Shown here: positions 25,401 through 33,170 of the stretch, in pieces
Position numbering within the stretch: the stretch's first letter is position 1
Layout of the letters: every line of letters starts with the position of its first letter
Source: Lachnospiraceae bacterium
GTDB taxonomy: Bacteria > Bacillota > Clostridia > Lachnospirales > Lachnospiraceae
DNA: 36,155 nt
Direction: 5' to 3'
NCBI GenBank assembly: GCA_016287095.1
Contig: JAEEVK010000021.1
Span: 1-36,155, forward strand
The notes under the pieces: model-generated
Seen by the model: only the letters and a program-made list of their open reading frames with translations
Told to the model about the DNA's origin: nothing
Databases searched by the model: none
Position numbers and translations under genes: made by a program

Positions 25401-26053
25401 AGTATTCCGCACTTTTAGCAAAGGAAATGAACTGTTTTAAGTGGTGGAGACGTAACAAGGAGATTGAAAACTTAAGAAAAGCTGCTCAGATGCACGATAT
25501 CGGAAAGATAGGTGTTCCTGACAGCGTACTGAACAAGGTCGGAAGGCTGACAGATGAAGAGTACGTTAAAATGAAATCCCATGTTTTAGGAGGTGCGGAG
25601 ATATTAAAGGACTTCACTCTGGTTGATCATGTTGTGGATGGAACCAGGTACCATCATGAGCGTTTTGATGGCCGCGGTTATCCGGACGGACTTAAGGGTG
25701 AGGAGATCCCGCTTTACGGACGTATCATCGGTGTAGCCGATGCCTTCGATGCCATGACTTCAAACCGTGTCTATCGTAACTGTATGGATACGGATTATGT
25801 TGTTAAAGAAATACAAAACGGACGAGGCACTCAGTTTGATCCGGATGTTGTAGATGCGTTCATGCGTCTCATAGAAAAGAAAGTGATCGATCTGGATGAA
25901 CTATATGCACAGAAACAGGCAGAAATCCAGCAGGCCGATCAGGATGCACAGGCCGAGCTTAAGCGTCGTGTTGAAGAGGACAAGAAGATCCAGGAAGCTC
26001 AGATGAAGAGTGAAGAGAAAAAAGAGGATGATAAGAAAGGAGCAAAGGCATGA
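22406..26053 (+). CDS. Membrane sensor: ECF-S-like domain, double beta-propeller, Y_Y_Y and HD-GYP
   Basis: This is a 1215-residue sensor that probably hydrolyses cyclic di-GMP. Residues 1-175 form a multi-helix membrane domain like an ECF transporter S component. A further hydrophobic segment (about 195-215) leads outside the cell. About 225-850 holds some 13-14 propeller repeats of the Reg_prop kind (DGVLWIGTYAGLYRYN, EGRLWIGTNDNGLSI and so on), enough for two seven-bladed propellers. A Y_Y_Y domain follows to about 930, then a membrane helix at 937-957. The HD-GYP domain has H1030-D1031 in MHDIGKIGVPD and G1091-Y-P1093 in HHERFDGRGYPDGL, all intact. A charged coiled-coil tail ends it. It overlaps the BMP gene by ATGA. 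The outer part resembles hybrid two-component sugar sensors, but the output is HD-GYP rather than a kinase. Confidence 0.88.
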   Translation: MKNWKTWKIVLFIALCLCMNIGGKLLSSWLELPMWMDSFGTVLCAYVAGPVCGAMVGLTGNLAYCIVNSLAAAYSVTSIALGVIIGIAARKRWFERFYGFMKAVSLTMLTALVVSVPVNMIFSQGYTGNKWGDGVIDFLLNKEWPRFLCIILGQLAIEFVDKMLTIIAVCLIIWVNKMRHNRNNDKALNKNAIASAVFALCLFCGLATPQNVKADSSTDIVDYNDYVKTVFSSNNGLPCGEANDIAQTNDGVLWIGTYAGLYRYNGREFRWIDNYESVKNVNCLYVDEEGRLWIGTNDNGLSIVIREKVVNVIDMSSGLPSNSVRCITRASDGYYYVGTTGSLQILMMNNGLKAAGTLEEVNYADSITADERGHVAAIASDGRLFLLKNGEIKASLQLDNGQDLFNCCAFAPDGTLMVGTSTNHIYQYDVTNDEFRQIGVRTCEDVTSINNINFIDDGTLFLSTDSGVSYIDSTGYHRLNTNDFNNSIDNMLYDYQGNLWFTSSRLGLLRLAKSPFKDIYGAIGMDRRVVNAIVFWQGNYYIGTDKGLDVVDKACHSQVENALTEELTGKRIRCMYVDSNDHLWVCTYGSGLREYSPNGESWSYNAEDGSFGNRARVVTGLSDGTILAAGDTGISYIRDHKVEKTIRNEDGLINSMILTITERSDGTILAGTDGDGIAVLKDGKVDRMITRDDGLSSGVILRTIKDPKSEGVFIVTSNSLCYLEPAGTVRILDKFPYFNNYDIWVKDEDTFFVMSSAGIYVVERDELVEGGELAWELLDARRGLGTSLTANSWNYYNGNNELFLPCDTGVYQIDVEKYNSDVRSYRMQLASVKLDGVLQPIDRTGAITIGQGVSRIELDPEILNYTIQEPNVGYFLEGFDTQWTIVPQNSLNNIIYGNVPSGTYTFHLAIIDSAGEKVLEERKFEVVKEGKFYEQPGFYMYMLIILSLFLIWFTWLVVQRQLNKQQIKINMANQTVMAIANAVDAKDVRTHQHSTRVAEYSALLAKEMNCFKWWRRNKEIENLRKAAQMHDIGKIGVPDSVLNKVGRLTDEEYVKMKSHVLGGAEILKDFTLVDHVVDGTRYHHERFDGRGYPDGLKGEEIPLYGRIIGVADAFDAMTSNRVYRNCMDTDYVVKEIQNGRGTQFDPDVVDAFMRLIEKKVIDLDELYAQKQAEIQQADQDAQAELKRRVEEDKKIQEAQMKSEEKKEDDKKGAKA

Positions 26054-27243
26054 AACGAGTATATATTATAACGGCGTTGACCTGTGTAGTCATGCTGGCT
26101 GCTTTCTTTGGATTGTTGCGGCTTTTAAACCTTTCCGGTGGGAAGGAAAACCTGAAGGTTGGTTTTATCTATGACAATGATGAAAGCACGCCTTATACCT
26201 ACAATTTTTCTCTTGCGAAGGATGCTTTGGAGAAAAAATACGGTGAGAGCATTGAAATACTGACATGCAGTAACGTACTTGATGATGAGATGGAAGAACC
26301 GTTGAGAGATCTGGCTTCCAAAGGCTGTGACATTATTTTCTTTAACGGTTACAGCGAAATGGTTATGAAGCTGGCTCCGGAGTATCCTGATATCGAATTT
26401 TGCCAGACATCATATATGGATATGTATGGGAAGACAGTACCTGAGAATTATCACTCCTTTAAGGGTGAAGCTTATCAGGGCAGGTACGTAAGCGGTATCG
26501 CTGCAGGCATGAAGATCAAGCAGATGATTTCCGATGGAGTAATTTCGGAAAATCAGGCTTTGGTAGGCTTTGTAGCTGCATTTCCCACTTCAGAGGTTAT
26601 TTCAGGATATACTGCATTTTTACTGGGGATAAGATCGGTGGTTCCGCAGACTGAAATGCGTGTCTGCTATACATATACATGGAGCAGTTATGCCCAGGAG
26701 AAGAGTGTGGCTCAAAGACTTATCAATGACGGATGCGTGATAATTTCACAGCATACAGATACCATAGGTCCTGCTATAGCCTGTGAGGAGGCTTCACAGA
26801 AAAAAGAGGTATGCTTTATTGGATTTAATCAGAGCATGTCGGAGGTAGCTCCCGCAGTTTCTCTCGTTACCTCAAGGGTGTGCTGGGAACCGTATGTACT
26901 TGGTGCTGTTGAGGCAGTAAAAAAGGATAAAAAGATAGAGTCCGTTGTTAAAGGCAATATTCACGGAACCGATATTTCCGCAGGTTTTGATAAAGGCTGG
27001 ATAGAGATGGTCGATCTTAACCTACAGGTTGCAGCTCCCGGAACAGAGGAGGCTATGAACAGTGCGATCGCCCAATTCAAAAAGGGAAAAACGGATTTCG
27101 TTTTCAAGGGAGATTATATCGGCGTAAATCCTGACAATCCGTCCGATACCTATGACTTAAGCAAAGGATATATTGAGAATCAAAATACTTCTTATCCGCT
27201 GTTTAACTATATGCTTTCGGAAATAATTACAGTTGTTGAATAA
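26050..27243 (+). CDS. Membrane-anchored BMP/PnrA-family binding protein
   Basis: This 397-residue protein has one N-terminal membrane helix (about residues 4-26) with no lipobox cysteine, then an extracellular type 1 binding fold of the BMP group (VGFIYDNDESTPYTYNFSLAKDALEKKYG, then GCDIIFFNGYSEMVMKLAPEYPDIEFCQ and GEAYQGRYVSGIAAG). Normal members are nucleoside-binding lipoproteins next to ABC transporter genes. No permease or ATPase gene is near here. Its start overlaps the stop of the HD-GYP sensor gene, so the two are made together. I infer that it presents a ligand to the propeller domain instead of to a transporter. The ligand is unknown. A -35 box for the aro operon follows 25 bases after the stop. 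Confidence 0.85.
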   Translation: MKRVYIITALTCVVMLAAFFGLLRLLNLSGGKENLKVGFIYDNDESTPYTYNFSLAKDALEKKYGESIEILTCSNVLDDEMEEPLRDLASKGCDIIFFNGYSEMVMKLAPEYPDIEFCQTSYMDMYGKTVPENYHSFKGEAYQGRYVSGIAAGMKIKQMISDGVISENQALVGFVAAFPTSEVISGYTAFLLGIRSVVPQTEMRVCYTYTWSSYAQEKSVAQRLINDGCVIISQHTDTIGPAIACEEASQKKEVCFIGFNQSMSEVAPAVSLVTSRVCWEPYVLGAVEAVKKDKKIESVVKGNIHGTDISAGFDKGWIEMVDLNLQVAAPGTEEAMNSAIAQFKKGKTDFVFKGDYIGVNPDNPSDTYDLSKGYIENQNTSYPLFNYMLSEIITVVE

Positions 27244-27267
27244 GATTGACACTTTAAAAAATATTTC

Positions 27268-27296
27268 TTGACAAATCTTTTTACTGAGGGTATACT
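27268..27296 (+). promoter_or_regulatory. Promoter of the aromatic amino acid operon
   Basis: TTGACA at 27268-27273 and TATACT at 27291-27296 are separated by 17 bases. Transcription should start near 27303 and give a leader of about 220 bases. Confidence 0.87.
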
Positions 27297-27350
27297 AACT
27301 TTCGTCAGTTGAAGTGATAAAGTGTTTTTTGAGTTTCATCGGAGATTATT

Positions 27351-27416
27351 ATGAAGAGATCATTTACCAATGTATCATATTATTACTTTTATTATTACTT
27401 TACTTGTTCCAAGTAA
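27351..27416 (+). CDS. Tyr/Phe-rich leader peptide of the aro operon
   Basis: This 21-residue frame ends VSYYYFYYYFTCSK. Eight Tyr or Phe codons in a row stand at 27378-27401. GGAG lies six bases before the ATG. The codons after the run, ACTTGTTCC at 27402-27410, form the antiterminator strand, and the stop at 27414-27416 is close enough that a ribosome resting there covers it. The peptide itself probably has no other role. Confidence 0.9.
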   Translation: MKRSFTNVSYYYFYYYFTCSK

Positions 27417-27500
27417 GGTTAATTTGTGATGCATAGGTACATGAAGAAAAGAGTTCATGATTAGATGCGGAGCAGGTTAACCTGTTCCGCTTAATTTTTT
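27402..27500 (+). ncRNA. Tyr/Phe attenuator of the aro operon
   Basis: ACTTGTTCC at 27402-27410 pairs with GGAGCAGGT at 27469-27477 (nine pairs, two G-U) to form the antiterminator. ACTTG/CAAGT (27402-27414) can form a small protecting hairpin. A separate CATGAA/TTCATG hairpin lies at 27440-27459. With Tyr and Phe scarce, the ribosome waits upstream and the antiterminator forms. With plenty, it reaches the stop codon and masks 27402-27410, so the terminator forms. Confidence 0.87.
27467..27500 (+). terminator. Conditional terminator in the aro leader
   Basis: GCGGAGCAGG at 27467-27476 pairs with CCTGTTCCGC at 27481-27490 (one G-U, TTAA loop) and is followed by TTAATTTTTT. It lies 21 bases before the aroF start. 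Confidence 0.93.
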
Positions 27501-27520
27501 GTTCAGAAAGGAAAACAGAC

Positions 27521-28522
27521 ATGATCGTAGTACTTAAGAAGGAAGCAAGTCAGGCAAAAAAGGACCAGTTAATTGATTGGTTAAAGGGAATGGGTCTCGG
27601 GATCCATATTTCAGTAGGTGAATACCAGACAGTTTTGGGTCTTATAGGAGATACCAGCAAGGTGGATATGGATCTGATCGGAAGCCTTGACATCGTTGAT
27701 TCTGTAAAAAGAGTAACAGACACCTTTAAGTGTGTAAACAGACAGTTTCATCCCGATGATACAGTAGTATCTGTCGGAGATGTAAAGATCGGCGGCGGGA
27801 ATTTCGCCATGATAGCGGGTCCCTGCTCTGTAGAGTCCGAGGAGCAGATTGTGGAAGTAGCAAAGGCTGTGAAGGCAGCAGGTGCAAATTTACTTCGCGG
27901 CGGTGCTTTTAAGCCCCGTACTTCTCCCTACGATTTCCAGGGACTTAAGGCTGAAGGTCTTGAACTTTTAAGAATTGCAAGAAAAGAGACCGGACTTCCT
28001 ATTGTTACTGAGATTATGAGTGTTTCCGACCTGCCTTTGTTTGAGGATGTGGATGTACTCCAGGTAGGTGCACGAAATATGCAGAATTTTGACCTTTTAA
28101 AGGAACTGGGAAATACCGGAAAGCCCATATTACTTAAGAGGGGTCTGGCAAATACATTGAAAGAGCTCCTTATGAGTGCTGAGTATATTATGGCCAGCGG
28201 TAATGAGCAGGTTATCCTCTGCGAGAGAGGTATCCGTACATACAGCGACTATATGAGAAATACTTTGGATCTTTCTGCTGTACCGATGCTGCACGAGCTC
28301 TCACACCTGCCTGTGATCGTTGACCCGAGCCATGCAACAGGTATCGCAAGAATGGTACCTCCGATGGCTCTTTCGGCAGCAGCATGCGGTGCGGACGGCC
28401 TGATCATTGAGGTACATAATGATCCTATTCATGCTCTCTGCGATGGGGCTCAAAGTCTTAAACCTGAGGAATATGCAGAACTTGTAAAGAAGGTTAACGC
28501 GGTCAGGGAAGCTATAATGTAG
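27521..28522 (+). CDS. aroF: 3-deoxy-7-phosphoheptulonate synthase (DAHP synthase)
   Basis: This 333-residue enzyme catalyses the first step of the shikimate pathway, joining phosphoenolpyruvate and erythrose 4-phosphate. An N-terminal ferredoxin-like regulatory domain (about 1-70, MIVVLKKEASQAKKDQL) as in Thermotoga-type enzymes precedes the type I barrel. The barrel has the motifs MIAGPCSVESEEQ, RGGAFKPRTSPYDFQG and PVIVDPSHATG. The regulatory domain usually gives feedback inhibition by Tyr or Phe, so the pathway is controlled both at the enzyme and by the attenuator upstream. It heads the operon aroF-tyrA-aroB-aroA-aroC. Confidence 0.96.
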   Translation: MIVVLKKEASQAKKDQLIDWLKGMGLGIHISVGEYQTVLGLIGDTSKVDMDLIGSLDIVDSVKRVTDTFKCVNRQFHPDDTVVSVGDVKIGGGNFAMIAGPCSVESEEQIVEVAKAVKAAGANLLRGGAFKPRTSPYDFQGLKAEGLELLRIARKETGLPIVTEIMSVSDLPLFEDVDVLQVGARNMQNFDLLKELGNTGKPILLKRGLANTLKELLMSAEYIMASGNEQVILCERGIRTYSDYMRNTLDLSAVPMLHELSHLPVIVDPSHATGIARMVPPMALSAAACGADGLIIEVHNDPIHALCDGAQSLKPEEYAELVKKVNAVREAIM

Positions 28523-28647
28523 CTGTACAAGACTAAAAAACAGACTAGATATAACAAAAATGAGATGCAGGGCATCATTTTTCCTAAGGAAAGGCTGAAG
28601 GCGTTGAGGAAAATGACTGTTGGTGTATAGGAAGAAGGAAGCGGATT
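28523..28647 (+). other. aroF-tyrA intergenic region with two competing hairpins
   Basis: AAAAAT-GA-GATGC at 28556-28568 can pair with GCATC-ATTTTT at 28572-28582. TCATTTTTCCT at 28575-28585 can instead pair with AGGAAAATGA at 28607-28616. The two folds share bases and exclude each other. No gene is seen here. It may be a processing or partial termination site. Confidence 0.4.
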
Positions 28648-29478
28648 ATGACATTAGGAGTAGTTGGACTTGGACTTATCGGTGGCTCGTTTGCAAAAGC
28701 ATATCATGCTGCAGGTGAAAAGATATTAGCCAGAGAGCTTGATAAATCGGTGCTTGGGTTTGCCGAGCTTTCGGATGCTGTGGACGGAGAACTCACAAAG
28801 GAGAATATCGGAGAATGCGATCTGATACTTATCTGTGTTTATCCTCAGGCAGTTATCGATTTCTTGGAGGAAATGGGCCCTTATATAGGAAAGCATCCGG
28901 TAGTCATAGACTGCTGCGGTACCAAAAGAGTACCGATGTACGAAGGTGTTAAGCTGGCTGAAAAGTACGGATTCCTTTATATAGGCGGACATCCCATGGC
29001 AGGTACACAGTACTCCGGATTTAAGTATGCAAAGGAGACTCTGTTTAAGGGTGCTCCGATGGTCATAGTGCCGCCGGAGTATGATGATATAGTTTTGCTT
29101 GACAGGATAAAGGAACTGCTAGCCCCTGCCGGATTCAGGAAGATAACCGTCACTACGGCAGAAAAGCATGATGAGATGATCGCATTTACCTCACAGCTGG
29201 CTCACGTTGTATCGAATGCTTATGTAAAGAGTCCTACAGCTCTGAAGCATAAGGGCTTTTCAGCAGGCAGCTACAAGGATATGACGAGAGTTGCATGGCT
29301 TAACCCTCAGATGTGGGCCGAGCTTTTCCTGGATAACAAGGATTATCTGATAAAGGAAATAGACCTTTTGATAGATAACCTTTCAGAATATCGAGAGGCC
29401 ATAAAAAAGGATGACCGCGAAGGACTTGTAAAGCTCCTGGATGATGGTAAAAAGCGAAAAGAAGAAGTAGACGGGTAA
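28648..29478 (+). CDS. tyrA: Prephenate dehydrogenase
   Basis: This 276-residue NAD(P)-dependent enzyme turns prephenate into 4-hydroxyphenylpyruvate for tyrosine. The nucleotide-binding start is VGLGLIGGSFAKAYHAAG. The substrate region carries GGHPMAGTQYSGF and the helix TAEKHDEMIAFTSQLAHVV with the conserved histidines. It lacks the C-terminal ACT domain of many Firmicute enzymes, so it is probably not feedback-inhibited through that domain. It is the only Tyr-branch gene in the operon; pheA is not in the window. Confidence 0.93.
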   Translation: MTLGVVGLGLIGGSFAKAYHAAGEKILARELDKSVLGFAELSDAVDGELTKENIGECDLILICVYPQAVIDFLEEMGPYIGKHPVVIDCCGTKRVPMYEGVKLAEKYGFLYIGGHPMAGTQYSGFKYAKETLFKGAPMVIVPPEYDDIVLLDRIKELLAPAGFRKITVTTAEKHDEMIAFTSQLAHVVSNAYVKSPTALKHKGFSAGSYKDMTRVAWLNPQMWAELFLDNKDYLIKEIDLLIDNLSEYREAIKKDDREGLVKLLDDGKKRKEEVDG

Positions 29479-29504
29479 TTTGAAAAAGACAGAGGTTTTC
29501 GTTT

Positions 29505-30584
29505 ATGGAGAAGATAAGGGTATTTGCTTCAACGGATTATGATGTGCTGATAGATGCAGGACTCCTGGATCAGGCTGGTGACCGTATCGCTGAAGCCATA
29601 AACTTTCAAAAGGATGCAGTGAGTATCACTGCCGTTATAGTTTCGGATGATAATGTTTTTCCGTTGTACGGGGAGAGACTTAAAGAATCCTTAAATAAGA
29701 GAGGCTTTAAAACTTTGGAGTTTGTCTTTCCTCACGGAGAAAAGAGCAAGAGCCTTGCTACTTATGGCGAATTGTTGGAATTTATGTGTGAGTCCAAGGT
29801 TAAGCGCTCCGATATGATAGTGGCCTTAGGCGGAGGAGTAGTGGGCGATCTTTCCGGATTTGCGGCAGCTTCATACCAGAGAGGCATTGCTTTTGTACAG
29901 GTTCCTACGACCTTGCTTGCGGCAGTGGATTCATCCGTGGGCGGAAAGACCGCGGTAGATCTAAAGAGCGGAAAAAACCAGGTTGGAGCATTTTATCAGC
30001 CTAGACTTGTGCTCTGTGATACGGATACTTTAAAAACACTGCCCAAAGAGGAATATGAGTGCGGCTGCGGAGAGATAATAAAGTATGCCATACTCGAGAG
30101 TGATGAGTTTTTTGATGAGCTTTTGGAGAAGCCGGTTTCGGAGCAGTATGAGCATGTAATAGCAACCTGTGTGAATATAAAAAAGCACTATGTGGAAAAC
30201 GACGAGTTTGATACGGGACTCAGGATGAAGCTGAATCTCGGACATACCTTCGGACATGCTGTGGAGACCTGCAGCGGATACACTATCCTGCACGGACAGG
30301 CAGTAGCTATGGGCATGGCAGCGGTTACAAAGGCTGCGAGTGAAATGGGACTCTGTTCTAAGGAGACTGAGGTCAGAGTGCTGGAAATACTGGACAGATA
30401 TGAGCTGCCAAAGGACATCTCGTTTAAAATTGACGAAATGTATGAGGCTATGCTTGTGGACAAGAAGAATACGGGAGCAGTGACAAATCTGATAGTCCCG
30501 ACTGCCATAGGAAACTGCCGTATCATGAAAATACCCACCGATAAGCTTAAGGGATGGCTTGAAGAGGGTGGAGTTGAAGATTGA
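29505..30584 (+). CDS. aroB: 3-dehydroquinate synthase
   Basis: This 359-residue NAD- and metal-dependent enzyme performs the second step of the shikimate pathway. Clear motifs are HGEKSKSL, ALGGGVVGDLSGFAAASYQRG, QVPTTLLAAVDSSVGGKTAVD, CGCGEIIKYAIL and the metal-binding NLGHTFGHAVE. It starts 26 bases after tyrA and is followed by aroA after 37 bases. Length and motifs are normal. Confidence 0.97.
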   Translation: MEKIRVFASTDYDVLIDAGLLDQAGDRIAEAINFQKDAVSITAVIVSDDNVFPLYGERLKESLNKRGFKTLEFVFPHGEKSKSLATYGELLEFMCESKVKRSDMIVALGGGVVGDLSGFAAASYQRGIAFVQVPTTLLAAVDSSVGGKTAVDLKSGKNQVGAFYQPRLVLCDTDTLKTLPKEEYECGCGEIIKYAILESDEFFDELLEKPVSEQYEHVIATCVNIKKHYVENDEFDTGLRMKLNLGHTFGHAVETCSGYTILHGQAVAMGMAAVTKAASEMGLCSKETEVRVLEILDRYELPKDISFKIDEMYEAMLVDKKNTGAVTNLIVPTAIGNCRIMKIPTDKLKGWLEEGGVED

Positions 30585-30621
30585 CAGAGTATAAGAAAAA
30601 GACACAGGTTAAGGAGTTTAT

Positions 30622-31986
30622 ATGACTATAAAGGTACCCTGCGGAGAGAGAAGCGGATGTGTTAAGGTGCCCGCTTCAAAATCCTGGGCACACAGGATGC
30701 TTATAACTGCGGCTCTGGCCGCAGAAAAGAGTGAGTTGATGTGTGACGGGATCTCAAATGATATCTCAGCTACCATAAAGTGCTTAAATGCGATGGGGGC
30801 TTATATCACTATATCTGAAGCCGGAACTGTGAGTGAAGCTGCAGCCCAAAATACCGGAAATATGGTGATACATGTTAGTCCTATAAAGAAGATCATCGAT
30901 CACTCAAATGAAAGAGCGCTGTATGCACCTCTTTTGTGTGGGGAAAGCGGTTCTACACTGCGTTTCCTGATACCCATAGCAGGTGCGCTCGGCATAAATG
31001 CAGCATTTCATATGGAAGGAAGACTTTCAAAAAGACCGCTTGGACCGCTTATTGATGTCCTTTCAGAACATGGGTTGAGCTTCTTTCAGGACGGAGACAT
31101 ATTGTATTGCAGAGGACAGCTTGAGTGCGGGAGCTTTGATATACCCGGTAATATTTCGTCTCAGTATGTATCCGGATTGCTGATGGCATTACCCATGCTG
31201 CCCGGGAGCAGTGTTTTAAACGTAACGGGGACAGTGGAGTCGGGTGACTATATAGAAATGACCGTAAAAGCCGTCGAACAGGCGGGCATTCGTTTTGAAC
31301 GCAATGGCTTTTGTTTTAAGATAGAAGGAAATCAGAGCTTTAAGACGTCCAAATGCCTTGAGGTTGAAAAGGACTGGTCGTCGGCGGCATTCCCTTTGTG
31401 TATGGGTGCATTTTCAGATAATGGCATGACTGTTACCGGGCTGAATATGGATTCGGTACAGGGAGATAAAGAAATCATAAATATACTCAAAGGCTTTGGA
31501 GCCGGGGTTGAAATAAAATCACGATCTGCCAATCTGCAGGAAGCTCAGGGTGAAATCGCTGATATAACTGTAAGAAAAGGGAATCTTAAAGGACAGATCA
31601 TCGATGCTTCACGCATACCGGACCTGGTACCGGTGATAAGTGTAGTAGCGGCAGGCGCAAAAGGAAAAACGAGCATTATAAATGCAGGGAGATTAAGACT
31701 TAAAGAGTCTGACAGACTTGCAACCACGACAGCCATGTTAAAAGCACTGGGAGCCGATATTGAGGAAACAGAAGACGGCCTTGTTATAAACGGCAGCAGG
31801 GATGAAGAGAGCCCGATGCTTTCGGGCGGGACAGCTGAATCCTTTAATGATCATCGTATAGCGATGTCGGCTGCGGTTGCCGCAGGGATTGCAACGGGTG
31901 ATGTGACAGTTATGGGGACGGAATGTACCGACAAATCTTTCCCGGGCTTTTGGAGTATGCTGGAAAATTTGAAGATTTCAGAATGA
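30622..31986 (+). CDS. aroA: 3-phosphoshikimate 1-carboxyvinyltransferase (EPSP synthase)
   Basis: This 454-residue enzyme adds enolpyruvate to shikimate 3-phosphate. It shows VPASKSWAHRMLI, the phosphate-binding GESGSTLRFLIPIAG, GRLSKRPLGPL, QYVSGLLMALP, the catalytic RLKESDRLATT and FNDHRIAMSAAVAAG. Two conserved active-site positions differ from the E. coli form. SWAHR replaces SxSxR at the first Lys loop, and the GSTLRF loop lacks the usual AGT/NAGT lead. This suggests it belongs to a class other than the E. coli type. AAGGAG stands before the ATG. Confidence 0.95.
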   Translation: MTIKVPCGERSGCVKVPASKSWAHRMLITAALAAEKSELMCDGISNDISATIKCLNAMGAYITISEAGTVSEAAAQNTGNMVIHVSPIKKIIDHSNERALYAPLLCGESGSTLRFLIPIAGALGINAAFHMEGRLSKRPLGPLIDVLSEHGLSFFQDGDILYCRGQLECGSFDIPGNISSQYVSGLLMALPMLPGSSVLNVTGTVESGDYIEMTVKAVEQAGIRFERNGFCFKIEGNQSFKTSKCLEVEKDWSSAAFPLCMGAFSDNGMTVTGLNMDSVQGDKEIINILKGFGAGVEIKSRSANLQEAQGEIADITVRKGNLKGQIIDASRIPDLVPVISVVAAGAKGKTSIINAGRLRLKESDRLATTTAMLKALGADIEETEDGLVINGSRDEESPMLSGGTAESFNDHRIAMSAAVAAGIATGDVTVMGTECTDKSFPGFWSMLENLKISE

Positions 31987-32066
31987 TGGATTTATGTTGC
32001 AATGCTTATTAACAATATAGATAAACATTTTACAGTATATAAAAAACGGATAAATGGGAGAACAGT

Positions 32067-33170
32067 ATGAGCAGCAGCTTTGGCAAAAATATTAAGATAA
32101 CTGTATTTGGCCAGTCTCATTCTAAAGGGATTGGAATGACTCTTGAGGGTATCCCTGCAGGGAAAAAACTGGATATGGAGAGACTGAATGCCTTTATGGA
32201 AAGGCGTGCTCCCGGCAGGAACGCATATTCGACACCAAGAAAAGAGGTTGACAAGCCGGATTTTTTAAGCGGTGTTGTCGGAGACGTGACTTGCGGGACT
32301 CCGATCACAGCCGTGATAATGAATACAAATACCAGATCGCAGGACTATGATATTTTAAAGGATATACCGAGACCAGGACATGCTGACTATACAGGCCTTA
32401 TCAAATACGGTGAGCATCGTGACTATACCGGAGGAGGGCATTTCTCGGGCAGGCTGACCGCTCCTTTATGCATAGGAGGAGGGATAGCTCTGCAGCTGCT
32501 GGAGGAAAAGGGTATCCGTATCTGCTCCAGGATCGCCTCTATCGGGGATGTTAAAGACGAAGGTGACCTGACGGAATATGTGCTTAGCAATACAATTAAA
32601 GAAAAAGACAGGACCGTTTACAGGAATCCTGCTGAAGAAAGGGATTTCCCTACTATATCCGAAGAAAGCGGTAAAAGAATGCAGGATCTGATCGCTGAGG
32701 CAAAATCTGAAGGAGACTCCGTGGGAGGCATAGTTGAGTGTGCCGTTTTTGGCGTTCCGGCCGGGCTGGGAGATCCGATGTTTGAAGGTGTGGAAAACAG
32801 GATAGCACAAGCAGTGTTTGGGATACCGGCCGTTAAAGGACTTGAGTTTGGTAACGGCTTTGGGGCCGCAGCGGTCAGAGGCAGTGTTAATAATGATGCT
32901 TTCCGTTTTGATGATGGGAAAGTGGTTACGGAAACAAATAACTGCGGCGGTATACTTGGCGGGATATCAAACGGTATGCCTATAACCTTCAGAGTCGCTT
33001 TTAAACCTACACCGTCAATTGCAAAAGAGCAGAACAGCGTGAATCTGAAAACAATGGAGGCGACCAAACTTATAGTTCCCGGAAGACATGATCCGTGCAT
33101 TGTACCGAGAGCGGTACCCGTAGTGGAGGCTGTAGCTGCTCTGGCAATTTATGACATCCTTTTTGATTGA
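32067..33170 (+). CDS. aroC: Chorismate synthase
   Basis: This 367-residue FMN-dependent enzyme makes chorismate, the end point of the shared pathway. It has the start FGQSHSKGIGMTLEGIPAG, RRAPGRNAYSTPRKE, the signature GEHRDYTGGGHFSGRLTAP, and the C-terminal RHDPCIVPRAVPVVEA. It begins 80 bases after aroA with GGGAG before the ATG. It ends the operon, and no strong terminator follows at once, only the short hairpin at 33184-33207. Confidence 0.97.
   Translation: MSSSFGKNIKITVFGQSHSKGIGMTLEGIPAGKKLDMERLNAFMERRAPGRNAYSTPRKEVDKPDFLSGVVGDVTCGTPITAVIMNTNTRSQDYDILKDIPRPGHADYTGLIKYGEHRDYTGGGHFSGRLTAPLCIGGGIALQLLEEKGIRICSRIASIGDVKDEGDLTEYVLSNTIKEKDRTVYRNPAEERDFPTISEESGKRMQDLIAEAKSEGDSVGGIVECAVFGVPAGLGDPMFEGVENRIAQAVFGIPAVKGLEFGNGFGAAAVRGSVNNDAFRFDDGKVVTETNNCGGILGGISNGMPITFRVAFKPTPSIAKEQNSVNLKTMEATKLIVPGRHDPCIVPRAVPVVEAVAALAIYDILFD

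Noticed and set aside
27303-27520. T-box leader for the aromatic operon.
   Set aside because: The T-box sequence is absent, and the Tyr/Phe leader peptide explains the region.
30030-30605. 191-codon minus-strand frame opposite aroB.
   Set aside because: It fully shadows a certain gene and crosses the aroB-aroA boundary; composition is unlike a real protein.
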